Assembly: GCA_963785755.1 (NCBI GenBank)
Contig: CAWAXG010000044.1
Span: 1 to 36,531 of the forward strand
Reading direction: 5' to 3'
Source of the DNA: JACCXG01 sp963785755
GTDB taxonomy: Bacteria; Acidobacteriota; Vicinamibacteria; Vicinamibacterales; 2-12-FULL-66-21
Length of the DNA: 36,531 bases
This document shows positions 8,238-16,156 of the stretch, piece after piece. The notes beneath the pieces are model-generated. The model worked only from the letters and a program-made list of their open reading frames with translations, did not search any database and was not told the origin of the DNA. Position 1 is the first letter of the stretch; every line of letters begins with the position of its first letter. A program made the position numbers and the translations under genes.

Positions 8238-8269
8238 GAACCCTGCACCTTGCACTTTGAACCCTGAAC
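8238..8269. repeat. Heptamer tandem repeat in the divergent intergenic region
   Basis: Four heptamers in a row, GAACCCT, GCACCTT, GCACTTT and GAACCCT, then a partial GAAC, fit the consensus G(A/C)AC(C/T)(C/T)T. Read on the other strand this is the GGTTCAAGGTGCA-like heptad pattern found between genes in various GC-rich environmental genomes; that comparison is from memory. The repeat lies between the cytochrome c lipoprotein and the DUF3089 fusion gene and overlaps the latter's putative -35 box. Confidence 0.6.
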
Positions 8270-8279
8270 GCCGTAGCAT
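8250..8279 (+). promoter_or_regulatory. Candidate promoter TTGCAC-N18-TAGCAT for the DUF3089/PQQ fusion gene
   Basis: TTGCAC (8250-8255) and TAGCAT (8274-8279) are 18 bases apart. Transcription would start near 8286, followed by the AGGAGG ribosome binding site at 8293-8298 and the GTG start at 8303. The -35 match is only partial and lies within the heptamer repeat. Confidence 0.35.
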
Positions 8280-8302
8280 CCCGGCCACCGACAGGAGGCC
8301 TC

Positions 8303-11293
8303 GTGTTCACACATCGACTCGCGGTCGCCGTTCTCTTCGCAGGCCTGGGCGTAAGCGGGATGGCCTCGACTCAGTCGGGCGCTCCGGCGCAACCTGCCGC
8401 GGCCGCCGCCGCCCCGGCAGCGAACGATTATGCCGACGGGAAATCCTGGTTGTGCCGTCCCGGCCGCCAGGACGCCTGCGCCGTCGATCTCCGAACCACT
8501 ATCGTTGCCGCGGATGGCAAGCTCACGCACGAACCGTGGACCGCCGATCCGAATGCCCCGATCGACTGCTTCTACGTCTACCCGACGGTCTCGACGGATG
8601 CGACCGCCAACAGCGACATGAACGCCGACCCCGCGGAATTGAACGTCGTGCGCTCGCAGTTCGCGCGATTTGGCTCGAAGTGCCGGCTGTACGCGCCGCT
8701 CTACCGGCAGGTGACACTGGGCGCCCTTCGCAGTGCGCTGTCGGGCGGCACGCGAGCCCCGATGGATCGGGGTCTGGGATACGACGACGTGCGCGACGCG
8801 TGGAACTACTACCTGCAGCACGATAACAAAGGCCGCGGCGTCGTGCTGATCGGGCATTCGCAGGGCGCGATTGTTCTTGCCGAGCTCATCCGGCGCGAGA
8901 TTGACGGAACACCGGCGCAGGCACGACTCGTGTCTGCCTTTCTGATCGGAACCACTATCGCCGTTCCGCGTGGCAGGGATGTCGGCGGTGCGTTCCAACG
9001 TATTCCGCTCTGCCATTCCGCGGCCCAGACCGGGTGCGTCATCACGTTCGTGTCGTTCCGTTCGACTGTGCCGCCTTCAGCCGGGTCGTGGTTTGGCAGA
9101 GTGACAGAGGCGAATCTGACGGCGGCCTGCACGAACCCGGCGGCGCTCGACGGCGGGAGCGGCCAGCTGCGCGCGTATCTGTCGCGTACCGGCCCAGCCT
9201 TCCCGGGGACGTCGCCGCCAAAGCCGTGGGTCGTGCCCGAGCAGCCGATCCAGACGCCGTTCGTAAGTGTGCCAGGCCTGCTGACCGCGCGTTGCGCAAC
9301 GAACGAGCAAGCGACATATCTCGAGGTGACGGTCCACGGGAATGCTGCGGATCCGAGAGTCGACGACATCGTGGGCGACATCGACGCCGGAGGTGCGCCT
9401 TCGGCAATCTGGGGGCTGCACCTCATCGACGTAAACCTCGCCATGGGGAATCTGCTGGACATCGTCGGTCAGCAGGCGAAAGCGTACGTGGCGGCGGTCA
9501 ATCGCCCAGCTCAGGATGCCCAGAGCACGCAGGCGGCAACGACTGGCGCAACCATCTACAAGACGCACTGCGCGGCGTGCCACGACGCACCTGGGACGAG
9601 GGCGCCTGATCGCGAGACGCTGACCCTCAAAACGCGCGAGGCGATCCTCGAATCGCTGGTGAGCGGCACGATGTCGATTGTGGCAAAAGACCTGAGCGCT
9701 GCCGACAAGCGCGCGGTCGCCGAGTATCTGGGCCGCGCGACAGATCCCACGAAACCCACGCCCGACGTAAGTACGGGACTGTGCGCGAGTGTGACGGCGC
9801 CACTGGCAGATCCGCTTGCCGGGCCACGTTGGATTGGATGGGGCGCCGATCTCGCGAATACACGGTTTCAGCCACTGAACCAAGCCGGGATTTCCGTCGA
9901 TGACGTCCCGCGCTTGAAGCTGAAATGGGCGTTCGGCTTCCCGGAGGCGACGCAGGCGTATGCGCAGCCGACGATCGCCGCCGGTCGCGTGTTTGTCGGG
10001 AGTCAGAAGGGTGCCGTGTACGCGCTCGACGCGGCGACAGGCTGCGGACACTGGTCGTTCACGGCTGCCGCGGGCGTGCGCACGGCAATTGGCTTTGGAC
10101 GGGTCACGCGTGCCGGCGTTTCGCGCTCCGTGGTGTACTTCGGCGACGTCGCGGCGAACGTCTACGCGCTGGACGCCACCACCGGCGAGAAGCTGTGGCA
10201 GACGCGCGTCGACGATCATGCATCCGCCCGTGTGACCGGAACGCCGGTTTTGTACGAGTCGCGGCTGTATGTTCCCGTCTCGTCTGTCGAGGAGGGGTTC
10301 GCGGGCAAAGCGACGTACGAATGCTGCAGATTTCGCGGCAGCGTCGTCGCTCTCGACGCCGCAACCGGCGCGGTGATCTGGAAGAGCTTTGCCATCGCCA
10401 GCGAGCCGCAGCCCACGAAGAAGTCCACTGCCGGGACGCAGCTCTGGGCGCCTGCCGGCGCATCGATCTGGTCGTCGCCAGCGATCGATGTGAAGCGCCG
10501 CCTGCTCTACGTCGGCACCGGCAATGCGTATTCGGAACCCGCGGCGGGGACGACCAACGCAATCCTCGCGCTCGACATCGCGACCGGCACGATCCGCTGG
10601 GCGCGTCAGATGACCCCCGGCGACGTGTTCGTGATGGGGTGCCAGGGAACGAACGCGAACTGTCCGGAAAAGGTTGGCCCGGATTTCGACTTCGGAGCGT
10701 CGCCGATTCTGCGATCGCTCTCCAACGGGCGCGACATCCTCGTTGTCGGCCAGAAATCCGGCGTGGCTTATGGACTCGATCCGGACCGTGAGGGCGCCAT
10801 CGTGTGGCAGTTTCGTGCCGGTCAGGGTGGACCGCTCGGGGGCATCGAATGGGGGATGGCGGCCGATGACGAGCGCGTGTATGTGCCGGTGTCCGACGTG
10901 TTGCGTCCGGCGCGAGAGTCGGGTGGGCTCTTCGCGTTGCGTCTCGCCGATGGAGAGAAGGTCTGGCACGCGCCCGCGCCGGCGCCTGGTTGCACGGACG
11001 GACGCGGCTGCACGGGCGCACAATCCGCGGCGATCTCGGTGATCCCGGGCGCGGTCTTCTCTGGATCCATCGACGGGCACATCCGCGCGTTTTCCACGAA
11101 GGATGGCAGGATTCTCTGGGACTACGACACGGCCCGCGAGTTCGAGACGGTGAACCACGTCAAGGCGAATGGCGGATCGATCGACGCCGCCGGTCCGGTG
11201 ATCGCGGGCGGTCTGCTACTCACGAATTCGGGTTATGGTGCCTGGCGCGGCAAGCCGGGAAACGTCCTTCTCGCGTTCGAGGTCGGGAAATAG
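8303..11293 (+). CDS. Fusion protein: DUF3089 alpha/beta-hydrolase, cytochrome c, PQQ propeller (polyvinyl alcohol dehydrogenase-like)
   Basis: The product is 996 residues from a GTG with a strong AGGAGG four bases upstream. A signal peptide (VAVLFAGLGVSGMAS) is followed by three parts. Residues about 45-400 are a DUF3089 hydrolase: FYVYPT, the nucleophile elbow GHSQG (Ser186) and GLHLIDVNLAMGN, whose His373 is a likely catalytic residue. Residues about 413-478 form a cytochrome c domain with CAACH (Cys423, Cys426, His427) and a possible Met ligand in SGTMS. Residues about 506-996 form an eight-bladed PQQ propeller with vicinal cysteines (YECCRF, Cys674-Cys675), GTGNAYSEPA, DFDFGASPIL and GGIEWGMA, the pattern of polyvinyl alcohol dehydrogenase. 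That enzyme oxidises secondary alcohols to ketones and passes electrons to heme. The usual enzyme lacks the hydrolase domain. The protein is probably periplasmic and monocistronic. An oxidise-then-hydrolyse role is inference. Confidence 0.88.
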   Translation: MFTHRLAVAVLFAGLGVSGMASTQSGAPAQPAAAAAAPAANDYADGKSWLCRPGRQDACAVDLRTTIVAADGKLTHEPWTADPNAPIDCFYVYPTVSTDATANSDMNADPAELNVVRSQFARFGSKCRLYAPLYRQVTLGALRSALSGGTRAPMDRGLGYDDVRDAWNYYLQHDNKGRGVVLIGHSQGAIVLAELIRREIDGTPAQARLVSAFLIGTTIAVPRGRDVGGAFQRIPLCHSAAQTGCVITFVSFRSTVPPSAGSWFGRVTEANLTAACTNPAALDGGSGQLRAYLSRTGPAFPGTSPPKPWVVPEQPIQTPFVSVPGLLTARCATNEQATYLEVTVHGNAADPRVDDIVGDIDAGGAPSAIWGLHLIDVNLAMGNLLDIVGQQAKAYVAAVNRPAQDAQSTQAATTGATIYKTHCAACHDAPGTRAPDRETLTLKTREAILESLVSGTMSIVAKDLSAADKRAVAEYLGRATDPTKPTPDVSTGLCASVTAPLADPLAGPRWIGWGADLANTRFQPLNQAGISVDDVPRLKLKWAFGFPEATQAYAQPTIAAGRVFVGSQKGAVYALDAATGCGHWSFTAAAGVRTAIGFGRVTRAGVSRSVVYFGDVAANVYALDATTGEKLWQTRVDDHASARVTGTPVLYESRLYVPVSSVEEGFAGKATYECCRFRGSVVALDAATGAVIWKSFAIASEPQPTKKSTAGTQLWAPAGASIWSSPAIDVKRRLLYVGTGNAYSEPAAGTTNAILALDIATGTIRWARQMTPGDVFVMGCQGTNANCPEKVGPDFDFGASPILRSLSNGRDILVVGQKSGVAYGLDPDREGAIVWQFRAGQGGPLGGIEWGMAADDERVYVPVSDVLRPARESGGLFALRLADGEKVWHAPAPAPGCTDGRGCTGAQSAAISVIPGAVFSGSIDGHIRAFSTKDGRILWDYDTAREFETVNHVKANGGSIDAAGPVIAGGLLLTNSGYGAWRGKPGNVLLAFEVGK

Positions 11294-11365
11294 CTGGCGG
11301 ACGCGACACGTCGCGGATGACACAGCTTCGCGGCGACGAAGCCCACGAGCGCTCATTCTCTGCAA

Positions 11366-11460
11366 CAGCGCGGCGATGGTTTCATAACCCTGATCGTCGG
11401 CCATGATCAGAATGATGTTGGGCCGCGCCGCCGCTTGCTGTCTTGTGTTGCGCTGCGTCG
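11366..11460 (-). pseudogene. Remnant of a type I sulfatase N-terminus
   Basis: On the minus strand the segment AAARPNIILIMADDQGYETI is the start of a formylglycine-dependent sulfatase, whose N-terminus reads RPNxxLIxxDDxGY with two metal-binding Asp residues. After ETIAA the match ends and the sequence becomes unrelated (LLQRMSARG). The Cys/Ser-x-Pro-x-Arg active-site motif and the rest of the protein are absent. This is a scrap of about 30 residues left by a deletion. The surrounding 11294-11603 stretch, some 310 bases between the fusion gene and the kinase, holds nothing else that I recognise. Confidence 0.5.
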
Positions 11461-11603
11461 CCGTCGCGCTGGCAGTCAGGCTCAGACCGCTTCTTTCCAC
11501 GCGCGCTGCGCGACAGCCTGACGCCCTTGCGATCAAGAGAATTCAGCACGGCCCGACTCAGATTTTGGCGAAGCCGCAACGCTACCGCGGCTGACCGGGA
11601 GTT

Positions 11604-14273
11604 CTACGGCTTCGGCAGCAGCCCGTCGATCATCACGACACGCGAACGCAGCCGGTAGCGATTGACGGCAAAGCCGCGGTCGTTGTCAATCCAGCTGGCG
11701 CGGAAATAGAACTGGAACGGTTCCGGGAAGCGAACGGCGATGCGACGTGTGCGGGTCGTCGTGTCGTAGACCTCAATGCCGATCTGGCCACTCGAATCTT
11801 CGAAGGCGACGCTGATCGCGGAGCCGTCGTGATTGAACATTGGGTGCACTATTGGCGTCGTCGCGGGTTCCCGCCACAGCTCGACGCGACGTTCGACATC
11901 GATTAGGCGGATCGCGGCAGAACCGGTGCCCGTTGGCTGAACCGCTGACACCGCCCACGTGCCCTGCCCGCCCGGTCGGGCAATCCAATCGCCTCTGAAA
12001 AAGCCGTCGATCAATTTCCGTGGTTCGCCGCCGTCTGCAGAAACGATCTTGGTCTGCTGATCGGCGGTGTACATGATCGATCGGCCGTCCGGGGACCAGA
12101 CGGGCCAGGCGTCGGCTGGCGGGTCGTTCGTCAACGGTCGCAGTCCAGAGCCGTCCACGTTCTGTAACCAGATGTCGGTCGTACCGTTCGCCATCGAAAT
12201 CATCGCGACCCGGGTGCCGTCCGGGGACAGCGACGAGTGCGTCACGCGGTCGCCGGTGATCGACGTGGTCTGCTGCGCCGGGCCGGATCGATCGAGGGGC
12301 ATCAGCCACAGGTTCCGACTGCCGACGACTGCATTGTTGTAGAGAAGCATGCGACCGTCGCGCGACACGTACGTCCACATCGGATCGACGGTCGCGTCCA
12401 GCAACCGTTCCGCCCGCCGGCCATTCGCGATCGGATCGGGACCGTCGGGCGCCGTCCACACCTCCCGCTCGTCGCGCCAAGCCGTTGCGATAGCACGCGT
12501 ACCATCCAGCGAGAGACTGGGGGAATTGAAGTTTCCATCGGTGTTCATGGTGAGCCGCGTAATCTCCCCACTCTCGACGTCGAGGATCCCGAGATCGCTG
12601 CCAGACAGCTGGGCGCGTGGCTGCGCCCAGTACGACACCAGCAGGCGGCGTCCGTCAGGAAGCCACGATTGGGAGGTCGGGCCTTCGGAGCCCGTTTCGT
12701 AGCGCGTCACCTGCCGCACGCTGGCGTCTTCGACGTTGACGACGAAGAGGTTCCTGGGCTGGAAGAGCGCACCGACCGAGTACGCCAGCAATCGTCCGTC
12801 GGGAGACCACGCGGGCGGCACCGGGGACTGAAACCTCAGATCGCGAACCAGCACGCGCGGATTTGCACCGTCGGCCGCCGCAACGACCAGCGAGTAGCGA
12901 CCTGCAGGCGACCCCGTGAGCCATGCGAGCTGTCGGCCGTCGCGGGACACCGCTGGCGCACGAGCGTTGTCGACGATCTTTCGTGCGTTGCCGCCGAGCG
13001 CGCCCACCCGCCAGATTGCGGATGGTCCGGCGTCCTGGCGCGTGAAGTAGACCGTCTCGCCATTCGGCGCAAACATCAGATCCGTTTCAGCCGCAGAGTC
13101 CTGCGTGAGAGGGACCGGCTCTCCGCCCTCGATCTGCCGGCGGAAGATGTCGGGCCGCCCGCCATCGTGCGAGACGTAGACGAACGAGCCGCCGTCGGGA
13201 GCAAGGGCAGGGTTGGACGCGAACCCTCCGTTGCCCGTCAGCAGAGTAACGAGAGCTCGGCTGCCGACGGCAGGTGCCACGTCTAACGATGGCCGCCTGG
13301 CGACGAGCAGGATGGCGCCCAGCGCAATTGCGAGCAGCGTCGAGACAGCGGCGAGCATCTGCCATATTCGGGCCGTGCGGCCTAGCGGCGCTGATGGCGC
13401 AATCGTCGGGTCGAAGGCGGCCTCTTCGAGTGCGAACCGTACATCAGCGATGTCGCGCAGTCGCTGCTTCAGGTCCTTCTGCAGCAGGCGGGCGAGCACG
13501 CGCCGCACACTCGCCGGTGTAGCGGCGGGGAGGGCCGACCAGTCAGGCTCGGCAGTGAGGATCGCGGCACTGATGTCCGACGTGGTCTCTCCGCGAAAGG
13601 CCCGACGTCCGGTGAGCATCTCGTAGAGCACGCAGCCAAACGCCCAGATGTCGGTGCGGCGGTCGACGGGCAGGCCGCGCGCCTGCTCGGGCGACATGTA
13701 CGAGGCCGTGCCGATGACGACGCCATCCCGTGTGACGTCGTGCGACGTGACCGTGTCCGACGTTTCGGAGACCAGGTCCAGCGCCTTTGCCACACCGAAA
13801 TCGAGCACCTTGACCGACCCGTCCGGCGTGAGCTTGATATTGGCTGGTTTCAGATCGCGGTGCACGATGCCGCGATCGTGTGCGGCATCCAGCGCCTCGG
13901 CGATCTGCGTGGCGATCCGGATGGCCTCGCTGGCTGGAAGAGGCCCACGCGCCACACGATCCGCGAGATCCTCGCCCGCGACAAGCTCCATCACCAGCGC
14001 AGGAATCGAAGGCGATCCGGCGCCGGCCGGTGAATCCACGACGCCGTAAATCTGCGCGATGTTGGGGTGGTTCAGCGCGGCGAGGGTTCGCGCTTCACGC
14101 TCGAAGCGTGTCAGACGGTCGCGGTCCTCAGTAAAGACTGTCGGCAGGACCTTGAGCGCGACCTCGCGGTCGAGGCGCGTGTCGCGCGCCCGGTACACCT
14201 CGCCCATCCCCCCGGCGCCGATCGGGGACAGGACTTCGTACGTGCCGATCCTATCGCCGGCGGAAAGAGGCAT
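11604..14273 (-). CDS. Membrane Ser/Thr protein kinase with C-terminal PD40 (TolB-like) propeller
   Basis: The product is 889 residues. Residues about 10-285 are a Hanks-type kinase: the glycine-rich loop IGAGGMGEVY, Lys41 (VALKVL), HRDLKPAN (His138-Asp140), DFG at 158-160, and the activation segment GTASYMSPEQARG. All catalytic residues are present. One membrane segment follows at about 303-326, and the rest, about residues 340-885, is a beta-propeller of PD40 repeats (LAPDGGSFVYVS, WSPDGRLLAYS, LSPDGTRVAMIS, WSPDGRSIMYT). The kinase is cytoplasmic and the propeller should be periplasmic, so this is a signal sensor-kinase of the type common in Acidobacteria. The ligand is unknown. Its start abuts the truncated amidohydrolase (8 bases away); a TAGCTT box about 5 bases before the ATG may serve as a -10. 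No partner sigma gene is adjacent. Confidence 0.9.
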   Translation of the reverse strand: MPLSAGDRIGTYEVLSPIGAGGMGEVYRARDTRLDREVALKVLPTVFTEDRDRLTRFEREARTLAALNHPNIAQIYGVVDSPAGAGSPSIPALVMELVAGEDLADRVARGPLPASEAIRIATQIAEALDAAHDRGIVHRDLKPANIKLTPDGSVKVLDFGVAKALDLVSETSDTVTSHDVTRDGVVIGTASYMSPEQARGLPVDRRTDIWAFGCVLYEMLTGRRAFRGETTSDISAAILTAEPDWSALPAATPASVRRVLARLLQKDLKQRLRDIADVRFALEEAAFDPTIAPSAPLGRTARIWQMLAAVSTLLAIALGAILLVARRPSLDVAPAVGSRALVTLLTGNGGFASNPALAPDGGSFVYVSHDGGRPDIFRRQIEGGEPVPLTQDSAAETDLMFAPNGETVYFTRQDAGPSAIWRVGALGGNARKIVDNARAPAVSRDGRQLAWLTGSPAGRYSLVVAAADGANPRVLVRDLRFQSPVPPAWSPDGRLLAYSVGALFQPRNLFVVNVEDASVRQVTRYETGSEGPTSQSWLPDGRRLLVSYWAQPRAQLSGSDLGILDVESGEITRLTMNTDGNFNSPSLSLDGTRAIATAWRDEREVWTAPDGPDPIANGRRAERLLDATVDPMWTYVSRDGRMLLYNNAVVGSRNLWLMPLDRSGPAQQTTSITGDRVTHSSLSPDGTRVAMISMANGTTDIWLQNVDGSGLRPLTNDPPADAWPVWSPDGRSIMYTADQQTKIVSADGGEPRKLIDGFFRGDWIARPGGQGTWAVSAVQPTGTGSAAIRLIDVERRVELWREPATTPIVHPMFNHDGSAISVAFEDSSGQIGIEVYDTTTRTRRIAVRFPEPFQFYFRASWIDNDRGFAVNRYRLRSRVVMIDGLLPKP

Positions 14274-14281
14274 CGGTCAAG

Positions 14282-15043
14282 CTATCCGGCGTGCGTGAAG
14301 CATACACGATGGCGGGAACACGACGGCTGACTGCGTTGATACGGATGAGGCAAGCCAATCGCAGTTCGGCCCGCCGCGACGCTCGCTGCATGCGCGCGGG
14401 TCTGGCCAAGGTGCCCGATGACCGGAATCGAGTGTGCGTGCGCCTCGTCGATGACGGCCGCGACCTGCCGCGGACTCAGGCGTGCGTAGACCTTGAAGTA
14501 GTCCGGCTTCGACGACAGCGCGTCGCGGACGTACTGGCGCAGCTGCTGGTCCCTCAGCGAAGGATCGTCGATCAGCTCGGCCGCTGCCATCGCGCGCGGC
14601 CCGCGCACTCGGCCGGCGTTCAGATCGTCGCGAAGCCTCAGACCCTCGATCGTCGGTGTCGCGGGACTGCGGACGGTCGTGATTCCGAAGTCCAGAAGCG
14701 TCGACAGCATCCGCTCGGAGACGGCGCGATCGAAAACCGATCCATCGGCGAGCGGCGAGCATCTCGGAAACATGAGATGCGCATGCATGTCGATGAAGCC
14801 TGGCACCAGGTACCCGTTGTGCTCGTCGACCAGGGTGGCCGCACGCGGCGCCTGGCCCGTGTGGACCGCGGTGATGATTCTGTCGGTGACGATGACCGTG
14901 CTGTTCCGGCGGGGCGGAGTTCCCTTGCCGTCGAGCACGGTCACGCCGGTGATCGCGACGGTCGGAGTCCGAGCCACGGCGCTGACCGCGGCGAGCGCCG
15001 CACATAGCGTGATTCGCGTCCTCTTGGTCGGCGGTCGCCCCAC
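14282..15043 (-). CDS. Truncated amidohydrolase (imidazolonepropionase-like), probably inactive
   Basis: The reading frame encodes 253 residues; full-length family members are usually over 400. A leader (ITLCAALAAVSAVA) precedes the N-terminal amidohydrolase part: ITGVTVLDGKG, VPGFIDMHAHL (metal ligands His87 and His89), DFGITTVRSPA, and DYFKVYARLS with Lys184 in the place of the carboxylated bridging Lys. PVIGHLG gives a further metal ligand, His211. After about residue 225 the sequence becomes unrelated, and the last His and Asp of the metal site are missing. Only about 50 bases then separate it from the kinase gene, so the C-terminal half cannot be present in another frame. I read it as a gene cut by a deletion whose other end lies just before the kinase. 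The upstream region at 15044-15160 is shared with the divergent AraC gene. Confidence 0.65.
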   Translation of the reverse strand: MGRPPTKRTRITLCAALAAVSAVARTPTVAITGVTVLDGKGTPPRRNSTVIVTDRIITAVHTGQAPRAATLVDEHNGYLVPGFIDMHAHLMFPRCSPLADGSVFDRAVSERMLSTLLDFGITTVRSPATPTIEGLRLRDDLNAGRVRGPRAMAAAELIDDPSLRDQQLRQYVRDALSSKPDYFKVYARLSPRQVAAVIDEAHAHSIPVIGHLGQTRAHAASVAAGRTAIGLPHPYQRSQPSCSRHRVCFTHAG

Positions 15044-15099
15044 GCCTCCACGGTTTCGCCGCCCGGTTGGAGCAGGAATCGCACTCTCGACAAAGACTA

Positions 15100-15105
15100 T
15101 AGAAT
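15100..15105 (+). promoter_or_regulatory. Candidate -10 box (TAGAAT) in the divergent amidohydrolase/araC-type region
   Basis: TAGAAT matches five of six consensus bases and sits 55 bases before the AraC start at 15161. The overlapping ACTATA reads TATAGT on the minus strand and could serve the amidohydrolase. No good -35 box was found for either direction. Confidence 0.3.
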
Positions 15106-15160
15106 GCTTCGCGCGGGCGCCACGAGACTTTGCGGGGCGTCCGGAGGAAGCCGGAGGAGG

Positions 15161-16156
15161 ATGGACGCGTTCTCAGAGGTGTTGAACGGCGTTCGATTGA
15201 AGGGAGCGATCTTCTTCAGGGCGGAGTTCTCGGCGCCCTGGCGGCTCTCGACGCCCCACTGCCGCGCGCTGGCGCCGGCGCTGGCGCCCGGCGCGCCGCA
15301 CATGTTGATGTACCACTTCGTCGTCGATGGCTCGGCCCGAGTCTGTCTGGACGGCGAGTCCGATGTCGTGCTCTCGCCGGGCGACATCGTGCTGTTTCCG
15401 CACGGGGATCCGCACCGCTTGAGCGCCGGTACTGGATCGAACCAGATCGATAGTGCTGCGCTCCTGCAAAAGGTCGCGACACGGGACCTTTCGCCGATGC
15501 GCGCCGGTGGCGATGGAGCGACGACCGCGTTCGTGTGTGGCTACCTGACGTGCGACCCGCTCCTCTGCGGTCCGATTCTCGAGAGCCTGCCGCCGATGCT
15601 GAAGGTGAACATCAGGACCGACCGCTCCGGGCAATGGCTCGAGCATTCGATCCTGCATCTCGTCGAGGAGGCCGCCTCGAACGCTGAAGGCAGCGACCTG
15701 ATGCTCGCCAAGCTGTCGGAAGTCCTGTTCGTGGACACGATGAGGCGATACGTCACGGGCCTCCCCGATCAGACGACTGGGTGGCTCGCGGGCGCACGAG
15801 ACCCTGTCGTGGGCAAGAGCCTGGCGCTGCTTCACAGCCGGCCGAATCATCGGTGGACCGTTGCCGAGCTCGCCACGGACGTCGGCCTGTCTCGCTCCGC
15901 GCTCGTGGAGCGTTTCACGCGCTACCTCTCGGTTCCCCCGATCGCGTACTTGACGGGCTGGCGGCTGCGTCTGGCGGCCCAGGCGTTGACGTCAACGCCG
16001 AGGGGAGTGGCGGATATCGCGGCCGACGTGGGCTACGAGTCTGAAGCGGCGTTCAACCGGGCCTTCAGGCGCGCATTCGAAATGCCGCCGGCCCGGTACC
16101 GGCGCCAGAGCAGGATGCCTGCGAGCTCGCCTCGATCGCCGAGGTCAGCAGTGTGA
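15161..16156 (+). CDS. AraC family transcriptional regulator with cupin sensor domain
   Basis: The product is 331 residues from the ATG at 15161, chosen because GGAGGAGG lies directly in front and the family match begins at FSEVLNGVRLKGAIFFRAEF. The N-terminal half is an AraC-type cupin: YHFVVDGSARVCLDGE and LSPGDIVLFPHGDPHRL, with His residues in the cupin motif positions. The C-terminal part, about residues 222-318, holds two helix-turn-helix units: WTVAELATDVGLSRSALVER and GVADIAADVGYESEAAFNRA, ending FEMPPARYRR. It is a cytoplasmic DNA-binding regulator that probably senses a small molecule. It overlaps the following transporter start by four bases (GTGTGA), so the pair is translationally coupled and the regulator probably controls that transporter and itself. 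Confidence 0.9.
   Translation: MDAFSEVLNGVRLKGAIFFRAEFSAPWRLSTPHCRALAPALAPGAPHMLMYHFVVDGSARVCLDGESDVVLSPGDIVLFPHGDPHRLSAGTGSNQIDSAALLQKVATRDLSPMRAGGDGATTAFVCGYLTCDPLLCGPILESLPPMLKVNIRTDRSGQWLEHSILHLVEEAASNAEGSDLMLAKLSEVLFVDTMRRYVTGLPDQTTGWLAGARDPVVGKSLALLHSRPNHRWTVAELATDVGLSRSALVERFTRYLSVPPIAYLTGWRLRLAAQALTSTPRGVADIAADVGYESEAAFNRAFRRAFEMPPARYRRQSRMPASSPRSPRSAV

Noticed and set aside
9077..11158. Open frame of 693 codons on the minus strand
   Set aside because: It is antisense to the hydrolase/PQQ fusion gene, very rich in Arg and His, and shows no domain. GC-rich genes often leave such shadow frames.
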